From Bacteriovoracaceae bacterium UBA4573 (GTDB taxonomy: Bacteria > Bdellovibrionota > UBA1018 > UBA923), in assembly GCA_002387735.1 (NCBI GenBank), contig DGKJ01000037.1, positions 1 through 28,696 of the forward strand: 28,696 nucleotides of DNA, written 5' to 3'. This document shows, one piece after another, positions 8,485-15,512 of this stretch; position 1 is the stretch's first letter, and each line of letters starts with the position of its first letter. The notes beneath the pieces are model-generated. The model had not been told where the DNA came from. It did not search any database and saw only the letters and a list, made by a program, of their open reading frames with translations. Both the position numbers and the translations under genes were made by a program.

Positions 8485-9475
8485 TCAGGGGCTCCAAAAA
8501 CGTGTCGCACAACTCGAGCATTAATTCGTGTACTTCCGGCAAACGGCGCAATTCAGCTTGATCTTTAATCTGGGTTTGTAAGTCTCTGATAGTGGCCAAT
8601 GCTTTTGACTTTGCCCCGTGGCTTTCAAAAAGGGCGATAACATTCGATATATCAGTATCGCTGGTATCCTGCCTGGATTTTTTTAAAATTGCGGAAAGCT
8701 CCCTTTTCGCTTTTGCATCACCAGAATCATAAACCGCTGCAACTAACATGGACACTTTGCCTTCGGCGATATCAGTACCGACCCGATCACGGCCTTTTTG
8801 TCCGTAAATATCCAACAAGTCGTCCTGAATTTGAAACAACATACCCATGTCCATTGCGGCTTTTTCAAAGGCATCTACAATTGATGGTGCTACGGCTAAC
8901 GCTTCTAGGGCCCCGGCTACTGGAAGTGCAAACAACCCCGAGGTCTTACCACGAATAATTTCAGTGTACCGGGCTACGGAGGGTTCGAGTTCGTCTTTCA
9001 TTATGAACTCTTGAGCCTGACCTTCTATGACTCGAATCGTCGCTTGAGTCGACCTTTTTAAGAGTTGTAATATAACGCTGGAATCGAGCGACAGTTTACA
9101 AATAAGTTCATTAGCGTATTGAAACATCGCATCGCCGCAATTTATTGCCTGAGGAACGGAATATTTTTTCCATACGGTCGGCCTACCCCGGCGCAGTTCG
9201 TCTCCGTCTTGAAGATCATCATGCACCAAAGTTGCGTTGTGAATCATTTCGACCGCGGCACCAAAATATAAAATTTCTTTTGGGTCTCTTTTAAAACACT
9301 CAAAAACGGCTGACGGAATAACACCGCGCAATCTTTTTCCACCGGTTTCGAAATGATACCTTGTCATTGCTGAACAACCTCTTGAACCAGTTGCCTCGCA
9401 ATTTAACAAATAATCACTTAGTGTTTTTTCCAGAATTGGTTGCATGCGATTACGCACTTCTTGCAATCGACTCAT
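8471..9475 (-). CDS. Polyprenyl diphosphate synthase (FPP/GGPP type)
   Basis: This makes linear prenyl diphosphates from IPP and DMAPP. The 334-residue protein has GGKRLR (45-50), the first Asp-rich motif DDLQD followed by RRGRPT (86-100) and the second Asp-rich motif DDLLD (218-222). Residues just before the first motif are small (Ala81, Thr82), and there is no two-residue insertion inside it. Classic bacterial FPP synthases have the insertion and an aromatic residue there. This points to C20 or flexible chain length, although the operon needs C15 for squalene. The ATG overlaps the mvaD stop as ATGA, and the 3' end overlaps the FAD enzyme gene by 14 bp. Confidence 0.9.
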   Translation of the reverse strand: MSRLQEVRNRMQPILEKTLSDYLLNCEATGSRGCSAMTRYHFETGGKRLRGVIPSAVFECFKRDPKEILYFGAAVEMIHNATLVHDDLQDGDELRRGRPTVWKKYSVPQAINCGDAMFQYANELICKLSLDSSVILQLLKRSTQATIRVIEGQAQEFIMKDELEPSVARYTEIIRGKTSGLFALPVAGALEALAVAPSIVDAFEKAAMDMGMLFQIQDDLLDIYGQKGRDRVGTDIAEGKVSMLVAAVYDSGDAKAKRELSAILKKSRQDTSDTDISNVIALFESHGAKSKALATIRDLQTQIKDQAELRRLPEVHELMLELCDTFLEPLNGAF

Positions 9476-10506
9476 GAAAGAACCCTTGCCCCTTCGCCGA
9501 TCGTTGTTCGAAGAATTTGCACACCTTCAATTCGCTCGAGGGCGCGATCTACGACGTCCGTTGCGTCTTTTTCAAAAAAACAAACAACATTCGGACCCGC
9601 GTCAATGGTGTAGAACACCGGTACGCCTCCGCGGCGCAGATCGCTAATTTCTTGAATCAAAGCTAAAGTTTGGGGCTGCCAATAAAACACTGTAGGACGA
9701 GCGGCCATTGCTGAAGCATGCATGCGAAGACAATTCGACTCCGCAATATTTGCTAGCTCATTAAAATTTTTATTTTCGATGGCATTCAATATTTCAGCCA
9801 CATCGCGCTGGGCTGAGTTAACCCAGGACTCAAAATAAGGAGATGTTTTTCGTGTGTGCTCCATTCCACTCGTCGACGCGTGAGTTTTAGCTGTCGCGCG
9901 CACCACAAGAACTCTTACTACAAGATTCCAATGACTGGCGGGCTTAAAATTTTCTGCCACGCTGTCGCTACCGTCTAGTTCCTTGCCCGCCTTCCACTGC
10001 ACGAACCCACCAAAAATGGACCGAGCAGCTGACCCCGAGCCTCTTCTCGCTATTTCTGAAATCTTTGAAGCGGGAATGTCTAATCCAGCAGCTCGTACTG
10101 CTGCCAAAGCTACCGCCGAAAGGCCTGAAGCCGAAGATGCGAGTCCCGCTGCAGTCGGAAAATTATTTCGACTTTGAACCCGCGCTTTATGCGACTTTCC
10201 AGAAAGTTTTCGTACCTCGTTTAATACTGCAATAACTTTGGTAATTTTTTCCGACGATTCTATAGAACCATTTAAAATTAATTCGTCGTTTTCGAGGCCC
10301 GCTAAAAACTCAACTGTAGTAAAACTTCCAAAATCTTTTAACGTGATCGAAACACTGTCGTTAGTAGGAAGATTCAGGGCAAGATCGCGCTTGCCCCAGT
10401 ACTTGGCGACCGCAATGTTGCTGGGAGAAAATACTCGAACCGCGTTTTTTTCTACAACCGGAACGAGTTCCCAATCTTTTGGTAAAAGCTCTACGCTTCG
10501 AATCAA
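9472..10506 (-). CDS. mvaD: Diphosphomevalonate decarboxylase
   Basis: This ATP-dependently decarboxylates mevalonate 5-diphosphate to IPP. Motifs are SPSNIAVAKYWGKRD (27-41), LPTNDS (46-51), the phosphate-binding loop around FPTAAGLASSASG, and YTIDAGPNV with the catalytic Asp near the C-terminus. The frame is open upstream, but the best start is the TTG at 10506. It overlaps the mevalonate kinase stop as TTGA, has GGAGAG five bases upstream, and gives 344 residues, close to bacterial homologues (about 330). An upstream ATG would add 51 residues of low-complexity basic sequence that simply reads through the mevalonate kinase gene. The downstream junction is an ATGA overlap. Identification is secure. 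Confidence 0.95.
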   Translation of the reverse strand: MIRSVELLPKDWELVPVVEKNAVRVFSPSNIAVAKYWGKRDLALNLPTNDSVSITLKDFGSFTTVEFLAGLENDELILNGSIESSEKITKVIAVLNEVRKLSGKSHKARVQSRNNFPTAAGLASSASGLSAVALAAVRAAGLDIPASKISEIARRGSGSAARSIFGGFVQWKAGKELDGSDSVAENFKPASHWNLVVRVLVVRATAKTHASTSGMEHTRKTSPYFESWVNSAQRDVAEILNAIENKNFNELANIAESNCLRMHASAMAARPTVFYWQPQTLALIQEISDLRRGGVPVFYTIDAGPNVVCFFEKDATDVVDRALERIEGVQILRTTIGEGARVLS

Positions 10507-11438
10507 GCAGACTCTCCGTGTTCTATGCCCAGCACTGAATATCCTCGTTCGGTCATGCGCGCGGCTAGTTCTCGCCCTTTGGTTCGAGGAGCTGCAAGAA
10601 TCACTGCTCCGCCGCCCCCAGCTCCACTTACTTTTCCTGCTAGCGCACCATTTGCGCACGCCTCATATATTAATGCATCAATTGTTTCATTGCTCAGGCC
10701 AAGTTCCGACAATATCCCTTGGGATTTTCTAATCGACTCTACAACCACCGCAGCATCACCATAATTTAACCCTTGTTCAGCGTTATCAATTGCGGTTTTT
10801 AATTCGTTGGTCATTTCTGTCCATCGATCAAGGTTCTTGTGTTTGAACTCAGTTATGCGCGCAATTAGTGGGGCACTATTTTCCCGAAGCCCACTATCAA
10901 TAGCTACGAAATCAAGCGCTTTATTTTGAACTTCGCGAACCACCGCACGATTCTCATAACGTATTGGTCGCCCCGCCAAGATTGTTGCGGCATCGACGCC
11001 ACTCGGATTGCCATGAAATAAAGTTTCAATTGCAGAAACAGCTCTCTCAATCTCCATCCAATCGGCTCGTACTTTTGCAACTTCGGTACGGTATTCGTCG
11101 AACGCCCTCGCCAATGCTACCGCGAACGCTGCACTACTACCGAAGCCTCGCGATACCGGGAAATTGGTTTTCGACTCTACCCGAATTGGCTGGCCTTTAA
11201 TGTCGACTCGAAAACAGTCGGCGGCAATATACACTGCCCGTGCCATAACATTTTCCACAATGTCTCGCTCTGGAGTGTTGGGAACTTCGGCTCGGTACAT
11301 TGGCACTGTGTCTGGCACAATGGTAACTTCACATGTCAGATCTTTCATCGGAAACGCCAAGGCGGCAACTCCGCCGTGAACTACGAAATGTTCACCAAGC
11401 AAAATAAACTTTCCATGAGATCGCCCCACAACCTTCAT
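10503..11438 (-). CDS. mvk: Mevalonate kinase
   Basis: This phosphorylates mevalonate to mevalonate 5-phosphate. The 311-residue GHMP kinase has motif 1 GKFILLGEHFVVHGG (9-23), the ATP-binding loop RGFGSSAA (97-104), HGNPSGVD with the expected catalytic Asp149 (142-149) and the C-terminal loop KVSGAGGGGAV. HGxPSGxD together with GAGGGG is the mevalonate kinase signature and separates it from the other two GHMP proteins in this window. It overlaps fni as ATGA and mvaD as TTGA, so translation of the three is likely coupled. Confidence 0.92.
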   Translation of the reverse strand: MKVVGRSHGKFILLGEHFVVHGGVAALAFPMKDLTCEVTIVPDTVPMYRAEVPNTPERDIVENVMARAVYIAADCFRVDIKGQPIRVESKTNFPVSRGFGSSAAFAVALARAFDEYRTEVAKVRADWMEIERAVSAIETLFHGNPSGVDAATILAGRPIRYENRAVVREVQNKALDFVAIDSGLRENSAPLIARITEFKHKNLDRWTEMTNELKTAIDNAEQGLNYGDAAVVVESIRKSQGILSELGLSNETIDALIYEACANGALAGKVSGAGGGGAVILAAPRTKGRELAARMTERGYSVLGIEHGESA

Positions 11439-12469
11439 GTCGTTGTCCTCTTCTTTTTGAGTTCTGAGATTGTCGAAGAACCTGTGACAAACATGGTTAC
11501 CCGTAGTTCTTCAATTACTCGTTCGATCGCGTTTACCGCTTGTTCAATTGATTGTTCAGCTGCTTTCAACATTGGCAACGCCATTGCTGCAGCATCGGCC
11601 CCCAACACCAGTGCCTTTGCAATTTCAATTCCGGTCCGAATCCCTCCCGAAGCAATTACTGCTTTATCGGGCAATGCATTTCGACAGGCGATTACGCTCT
11701 CTGCAGTAGATACTCCCCAGGTGGCGAACAACTCACCAGTAGATTTCTGAATTGAATTGGAGGTTCGTAGACTTTCGATTTTCGACCAGGAGGTCCCACC
11801 GACTCCGGCCGTCTCCACTCCCGCGACCGGTAGCGTTCGAATTTTCTGCAATGTAGCGTTGGAAATTCCTGCTCCAACCTCTTTTAGGACTACGGGCACT
11901 CCGACCTGCGAAATGGTTTCACGGATTTTATCGACCAGCCCTCGAAAGTCAGTGTCCCCTTCGGGTTGTATGGCCTCCTGTAGCGGATTCAAATGGAGAT
12001 TTAACACATTACATTCAACCGCTTCGACCAAACGACGTATATCTTTCGGTGTCACTCCGTAATTCAATTGAACCGCTCCAACATTTCCAAAAAGTAACGG
12101 AAGATTTGGCGCCCATTTTTTTACCGAATACGAAGCAATTAAGGACGGGTCTTCCAACATTTTACGTTGAGAGCCCAACGCGAAACCAACTCCACAACGC
12201 TCGGCCGCAATTGCCAATCGTCGGTTTATTTCCGCAGCCCGCTCTGTACCACCAGTCATCGCGCCTATTAAAAGCGGAGCTTTCAATTTTTTACCAAAAA
12301 GTTCGACCGAAAGATCGATGTCCGCCTTGCGAATTTCAGGTAACGCGTCATGTTCTAGGCGATACCGAGCAAACCCATTGAGGCGCTCGTCGTAATAATC
12401 CACGCTTTCGTCCAGACAGATCCTAAGATGACTATTTTTTCTGTCTGTTTCGCCTTCTAAAACCGACAA
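11435..12469 (-). CDS. fni: Isopentenyl-diphosphate delta-isomerase, type 2 (FMN-dependent)
   Basis: This interconverts IPP and DMAPP using reduced FMN. At 344 residues it has the family length and motifs: RKNSHL (10-15), MTGG (71-74), GSQR (99-102), NLHLNPLQE (157-165, with the Asn/Gln/Glu substrate and metal ligands), QPEGD (168-172) and GVGGTSW (222-228). The start is a TTG, preceded by GAGGTAAAA, in which the TAA is the hpnH stop codon. The ribosome-binding site therefore overlaps the end of hpnH and translation is probably coupled. The isomerase is essential in a mevalonate pathway because the decarboxylase yields only IPP. Confidence 0.95.
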   Translation of the reverse strand: MSVLEGETDRKNSHLRICLDESVDYYDERLNGFARYRLEHDALPEIRKADIDLSVELFGKKLKAPLLIGAMTGGTERAAEINRRLAIAAERCGVGFALGSQRKMLEDPSLIASYSVKKWAPNLPLLFGNVGAVQLNYGVTPKDIRRLVEAVECNVLNLHLNPLQEAIQPEGDTDFRGLVDKIRETISQVGVPVVLKEVGAGISNATLQKIRTLPVAGVETAGVGGTSWSKIESLRTSNSIQKSTGELFATWGVSTAESVIACRNALPDKAVIASGGIRTGIEIAKALVLGADAAAMALPMLKAAEQSIEQAVNAIERVIEELRVTMFVTGSSTISELKKKRTTT

Positions 12470-12471
12470 TT

Positions 12472-13485
12472 TTACCTCATTGCAGCGGTAATCGACCTAA
12501 TAATATTGCGCGGTCCCGCCATGCTGTCATTCACTGCCGCCGGCTCATAACCACAATGAACCATGCAATCTCGGCATTTTGGGTGACCACTACGCGAACC
12601 ATACTTGTCCCAGTCTGTTGTGTTCATAAGTTCCGCGAAAGTAGCTGCATACCCGTTTTCACTGAATAGATAACACGGGCGTTGCCAACCAAAGACATTG
12701 TAATTCGGATTGCCCCAGGGAGTGCATTCGTATTCCCGGTCGCCTTTGAGGAAATCTAAATAAAAGGGGGAATGATTAAACACCCATCCGCGTTTTTCCG
12801 CAGGTGCCAAAACTTTCTGAAAAAGATTTTTGGTCTGTTCTCTTTTCAAAAACCGGTCCTGATTTGGGGCCTTTTCATAACTATAGCCTGGAGAGATCAT
12901 CATTCCATCCACGCCCAGGTCCATCATTTGGTCAAAAAATTGATGTAGATCCTCAGGGGGGTGGCCCTCAAAAATGGTTGTATTTGTGGTAACCCGAAAT
13001 CCCCGACGTTTAGCTTCTTTAATAGCATCGAACGCTGTTTTGAAAGTGCCCTCGCGTTGCACGCATTCATCGTGGTGTTTTTCTAGACCATCCATATGTA
13101 CGCTAAAAGTCAGGTAATCACTGGGGCTGAAGAGGTCCATCTTACGGGCCAACAAGAGCGCATTGGTGCAAAGGTAGATGAACTTCTTGCGTTCAATTAG
13201 ACCTTCGACGATCTCCTTAATTTGAGGGTGAATAAGTGGCTCTCCCCCCGCAACGCTGACTATCGGCGCACCACACTCATCTGCTGCGGCGAAACACTGC
13301 TCAGGGGTTAAGGTCTTTTTCAGAATTTCTTCTGGATATTGAATCTTTCCACACCCCATGCATTCGAGGTTACAGCGAAACAAGGGCTCAAGCATCAGCA
13401 CCAAGGGGTAACGCTTGTTGCCGCGGATTTTCTGCTTCATGATGTACTTACCTACGTCGATCGCCTGCCTCATTGGTATCGCCAT
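12472..13485 (-). CDS. hpnH: Radical SAM adenosylhopane synthase (HpnH)
   Basis: HpnH joins the 5'-deoxyadenosyl group of SAM to hopene, giving adenosylhopane, the first C35 hopanoid intermediate. The 337-residue protein has the radical SAM cluster motif CNLECMGC (Cys38, Cys42, Cys45), and the family-typical stretches EPLFRCNL, SVAGGEPLIHPQI, VSVHMDG-like FSVHMDGL, MMISPGYSYEKAP and GWQRPCYL. A C-terminal Cys-rich part (CRDCMVHCGYEP) is also conserved in HpnH. It is the first gene of the minus-strand operon, followed 2 bp later by fni. An AGGAG lies about 12 bases before the ATG. A [2Fe-2S] ferredoxin gene sits 231 bp upstream in the same direction and could supply electrons (inference). Confidence 0.95.
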   Translation of the reverse strand: MAIPMRQAIDVGKYIMKQKIRGNKRYPLVLMLEPLFRCNLECMGCGKIQYPEEILKKTLTPEQCFAAADECGAPIVSVAGGEPLIHPQIKEIVEGLIERKKFIYLCTNALLLARKMDLFSPSDYLTFSVHMDGLEKHHDECVQREGTFKTAFDAIKEAKRRGFRVTTNTTIFEGHPPEDLHQFFDQMMDLGVDGMMISPGYSYEKAPNQDRFLKREQTKNLFQKVLAPAEKRGWVFNHSPFYLDFLKGDREYECTPWGNPNYNVFGWQRPCYLFSENGYAATFAELMNTTDWDKYGSRSGHPKCRDCMVHCGYEPAAVNDSMAGPRNIIRSITAAMR

Positions 13486-13581
13486 GGATGCTCTTTTCTC
13501 CTATATAGGTTCAACTGCTGGGTTCACCGATCGACCGCCTGCGCGACAGCATGCTTTGGGGCGTCAGTTTCTTACCTATAT

Positions 13582-13609
13582 TTGATAACCGATTTAAAAT
13601 GTCACTCAA
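13582..13609 (-). promoter_or_regulatory. Candidate promoter of the hpnH-to-hpnG operon
   Basis: In the 231-bp gap upstream of hpnH, the minus strand reads TTGAGT, 16 bases, TATCAA. It lies in an AT-rich stretch roughly 100 bases before the start codon, leaving a leader of about 90 nucleotides. This is the best -35/-10 pair I could find by eye there; the match to consensus is partial. Confidence 0.35.
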
Positions 13610-13716
13610 ACTTAATTTTTCGATTCCCAAGATATATCTGTCACTTATCTACATATTTTTCGATCACTCAATGGCGTGCCGCAACATCTTTTGGGCCACG
13701 GTTTTCTCTGAAGCGT

Positions 13717-14121
13717 CTATTTTTCGCGCACTAGATTGCGATTCCAGTTGGGAATTTCTACGACTAAATTTTTAGTCCCGTTTGGCACGGTTTGACAGGC
13801 GAGTCTTGATTGGGGCGTCACTCCAGGGGCTTTATCCAATTGGTCTTCTTCTTCTTCGGTGCTTTCATTACAAGAATCGAGACCCTCACGAACTACAATA
13901 TGGCAAGTGGAACAAGCACATACGCCGCCGCAAGCATGATCAATATCAATTCCGCTAGCTAACGCAATATCCAGAACGCTACCTTCGAGTCCCGTCGCGG
14001 AACTGGGAGCATTCGCTGGATCAACCGTAATTTCTTGGCCGCCTGGCAAAAACCGAATGGAATAGGCCTGTTTTGCTTTCTCAGGACTGGACTGCTTAAT
14101 GTAAGGATTTGATCCGCCCAT
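13717..14121 (-). CDS. fdx: ISC-type [2Fe-2S] ferredoxin
   Basis: This is an electron carrier of the adrenodoxin/Fdx class. Cluster ligands follow the Cx5Cx2C...C pattern: Cys64, Cys70, Cys73 within ACGGVCACSTCH and Cys109 in SRLACQ. The segment DQLDKAPGVTPQSRLACQ closely follows the known Fdx pattern. At 134 residues it is about 20 longer than E. coli Fdx because of a Lys/Ser-rich N-terminus and an insertion at 36-46. Two additional Cys (68 and 84) are not expected ligands. It is 12 bp downstream of folA and 231 bp upstream of hpnH, not beside iscU or hscA. It may serve Fe-S assembly or feed a redox enzyme such as HpnH. Confidence 0.9.
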   Translation of the reverse strand: MGGSNPYIKQSSPEKAKQAYSIRFLPGGQEITVDPANAPSSATGLEGSVLDIALASGIDIDHACGGVCACSTCHIVVREGLDSCNESTEEEEDQLDKAPGVTPQSRLACQTVPNGTKNLVVEIPNWNRNLVREK

Positions 14122-14133
14122 CTGGAACGTATA

Positions 14134-14664
14134 TTACTTGCGAGCACGTTCGAAAACCAAAAAATCAAACGCCTGGGCGTGCTTTTCGTCGATTCCGTGT
14201 TTTTCTTCTGAAATCAGCTTCCATTCGGTCTGGTCGAATTCCGGAAAAAAAGCATCGCCCTCGAATGTTCCGTGAATTCGGGTGAGATAAATAAAGTCAG
14301 AATGTGGCAGCGCCTCGGTATAAACAACCCCGCCACCACCTATAAATATTTTTTCTGACCCCGGAGCTTTTTCCGCCTCTACGAATGACTCTTCAAGACT
14401 ATGTACCACGATACAACCGGGAATATTTAAGCCCTTTTTCGACGTGATCACGATGTTCGTTCGATTGGGCAATGGTTTTCCAAGCGACTCGTAGGTAGCT
14501 CGCCCCATGATTACGGGGTGGCCTTTGGTGGTGTCGTGGAAGAACTTTAAGTCTTTGGGCAGTTTCCAAGGCAATTTACCTTGAAACCCGAGAACACGAT
14601 TCAAAGAGCAGGCCGCGATCATAATTCTTACACCGCGACGGGTGCTTTGATGCTGGGGTGACAT
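14134..14664 (-). CDS. folA: Dihydrofolate reductase
   Basis: This reduces dihydrofolate to tetrahydrofolate with NADPH, regenerating the cofactor oxidised by ThyA. Visible features are IAACSLNRVLGFQGKLPWKLPKDLKFF (shown here only in name as the substrate-binding N-terminal part), the NADPH motif MGRATYESLGKPLPNR, and IFIGGGGVVY before the C-terminal FPEF segment. Two starts compete. The ATG at 14664 overlaps thyA by 37 bp, has a perfect GGAGGGG five bases upstream, and adds 14 residues to the usual N-terminus. The ATG at 14622 gives 162 residues, the usual length, but a poor ribosome-binding site. I list the longer form. Identity is secure. Confidence 0.95.
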   Translation of the reverse strand: MSPQHQSTRRGVRIMIAACSLNRVLGFQGKLPWKLPKDLKFFHDTTKGHPVIMGRATYESLGKPLPNRTNIVITSKKGLNIPGCIVVHSLEESFVEAEKAPGSEKIFIGGGGVVYTEALPHSDFIYLTRIHGTFEGDAFFPEFDQTEWKLISEEKHGIDEKHAQAFDFLVFERARK

Positions 14665-15422
14665 TGATACCCCTCCAATTGAAAATCTTCGTATTTAAAT
14701 TCGAAAATTGAACGAACCGCTGGATTAATTCGCATTTTCGGAAGCGGAAACGTATTGCGCGAAAGCTGTAAATTGGTTTGTTCGAGGTGATTGAGGTACA
14801 AATGCGCGTCACCCAGAGTGTGCACGAAGTCGCCGGGCTTTAAATCACAGACCTGAGCAATCATCATCGTAAGCAAAGCATAGGATGCAATATTAAACGG
14901 CACGCCCAAAAAAATATCAGCACTGCGTTGGTACAGCTGGCAGGATAAGCGACCATTGGCTACGTAAAATTGAAAAAAAGCGTGGCAGGGCGGTAAAGCC
15001 ATTTTATGCAACTCTCCCACGTTCCAGGCGCTCACTATTAATCTTCTGGAGTCAGGGTTTTTGCGTATCTGGGCGATAACTTCGGAAATTTGATCTACCG
15101 ATTTTCCGTCAGCCCCGGCCCATGATCGCCATTGGTGACCGTAAACCGGACCCAAGTTACCATTTTCGTCGGCCCATTCGTCCCAAATCGAAACACCATT
15201 TTGTTTAAGAAATTCAATATTTGTGTCGCCTTTTAGGAACCAAAGAAGCTCGTAAATGATAGACTTCAAATGAAGTTTCTTAGTCGTGACGACCGGAAAC
15301 CCTTCGCTCAAATCGAATCGCATTTGATAACCGAAAACACTGAGTGTGCCTGTGCCCGTTCGGTCTTCTTTTTTGGCGCCCTTTTCGAGCACGTGTTTCA
15401 TGAGATCCAGATATTGGCGCAT
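14628..15422 (-). CDS. thyA: Thymidylate synthase
   Basis: This converts dUMP to dTMP using methylene-tetrahydrofolate. The 264 residues equal the length of the E. coli enzyme. Key motifs are RTGTGTLSVFG near the N-terminus (phosphate-binding Arg21), SRRLIVSAWN (125-134), the active site LPPCHAFFQFYV with Cys146, and the C-terminal LEGYQCHPSIKAPVAV. The start has AGAGGAG five bases upstream. It is the first gene of a thyA-folA-fdx set on the minus strand, divergent from the ankyrin-repeat gene, with 90 bp between the two start codons. Confidence 0.97.
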   Translation of the reverse strand: MRQYLDLMKHVLEKGAKKEDRTGTGTLSVFGYQMRFDLSEGFPVVTTKKLHLKSIIYELLWFLKGDTNIEFLKQNGVSIWDEWADENGNLGPVYGHQWRSWAGADGKSVDQISEVIAQIRKNPDSRRLIVSAWNVGELHKMALPPCHAFFQFYVANGRLSCQLYQRSADIFLGVPFNIASYALLTMMIAQVCDLKPGDFVHTLGDAHLYLNHLEQTNLQLSRNTFPLPKMRINPAVRSIFEFKYEDFQLEGYQCHPSIKAPVAV

Positions 15423-15512
15423 GAAAGCTCCTCTTCACTAGAAGTCATACCCCCATTGTAGGGTCCGGTCCATCATGTTATCGGGTCCCTGGACTATAGG
15501 GGATCTTAAAAC

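Noticed and set aside
10507..10659. 51-residue N-terminal extension of the diphosphomevalonate decarboxylase
   Set aside because: It lies wholly within the mevalonate kinase gene in another frame, is a low-complexity basic sequence, and the TTG start has a good ribosome-binding site.
13339..13775. Two overlapping + strand frames across the hpnH upstream gap
   Set aside because: They overlap hpnH or fdx on the other strand, have no ribosome-binding site, and have an unconvincing composition; the gap is better read as a promoter region.
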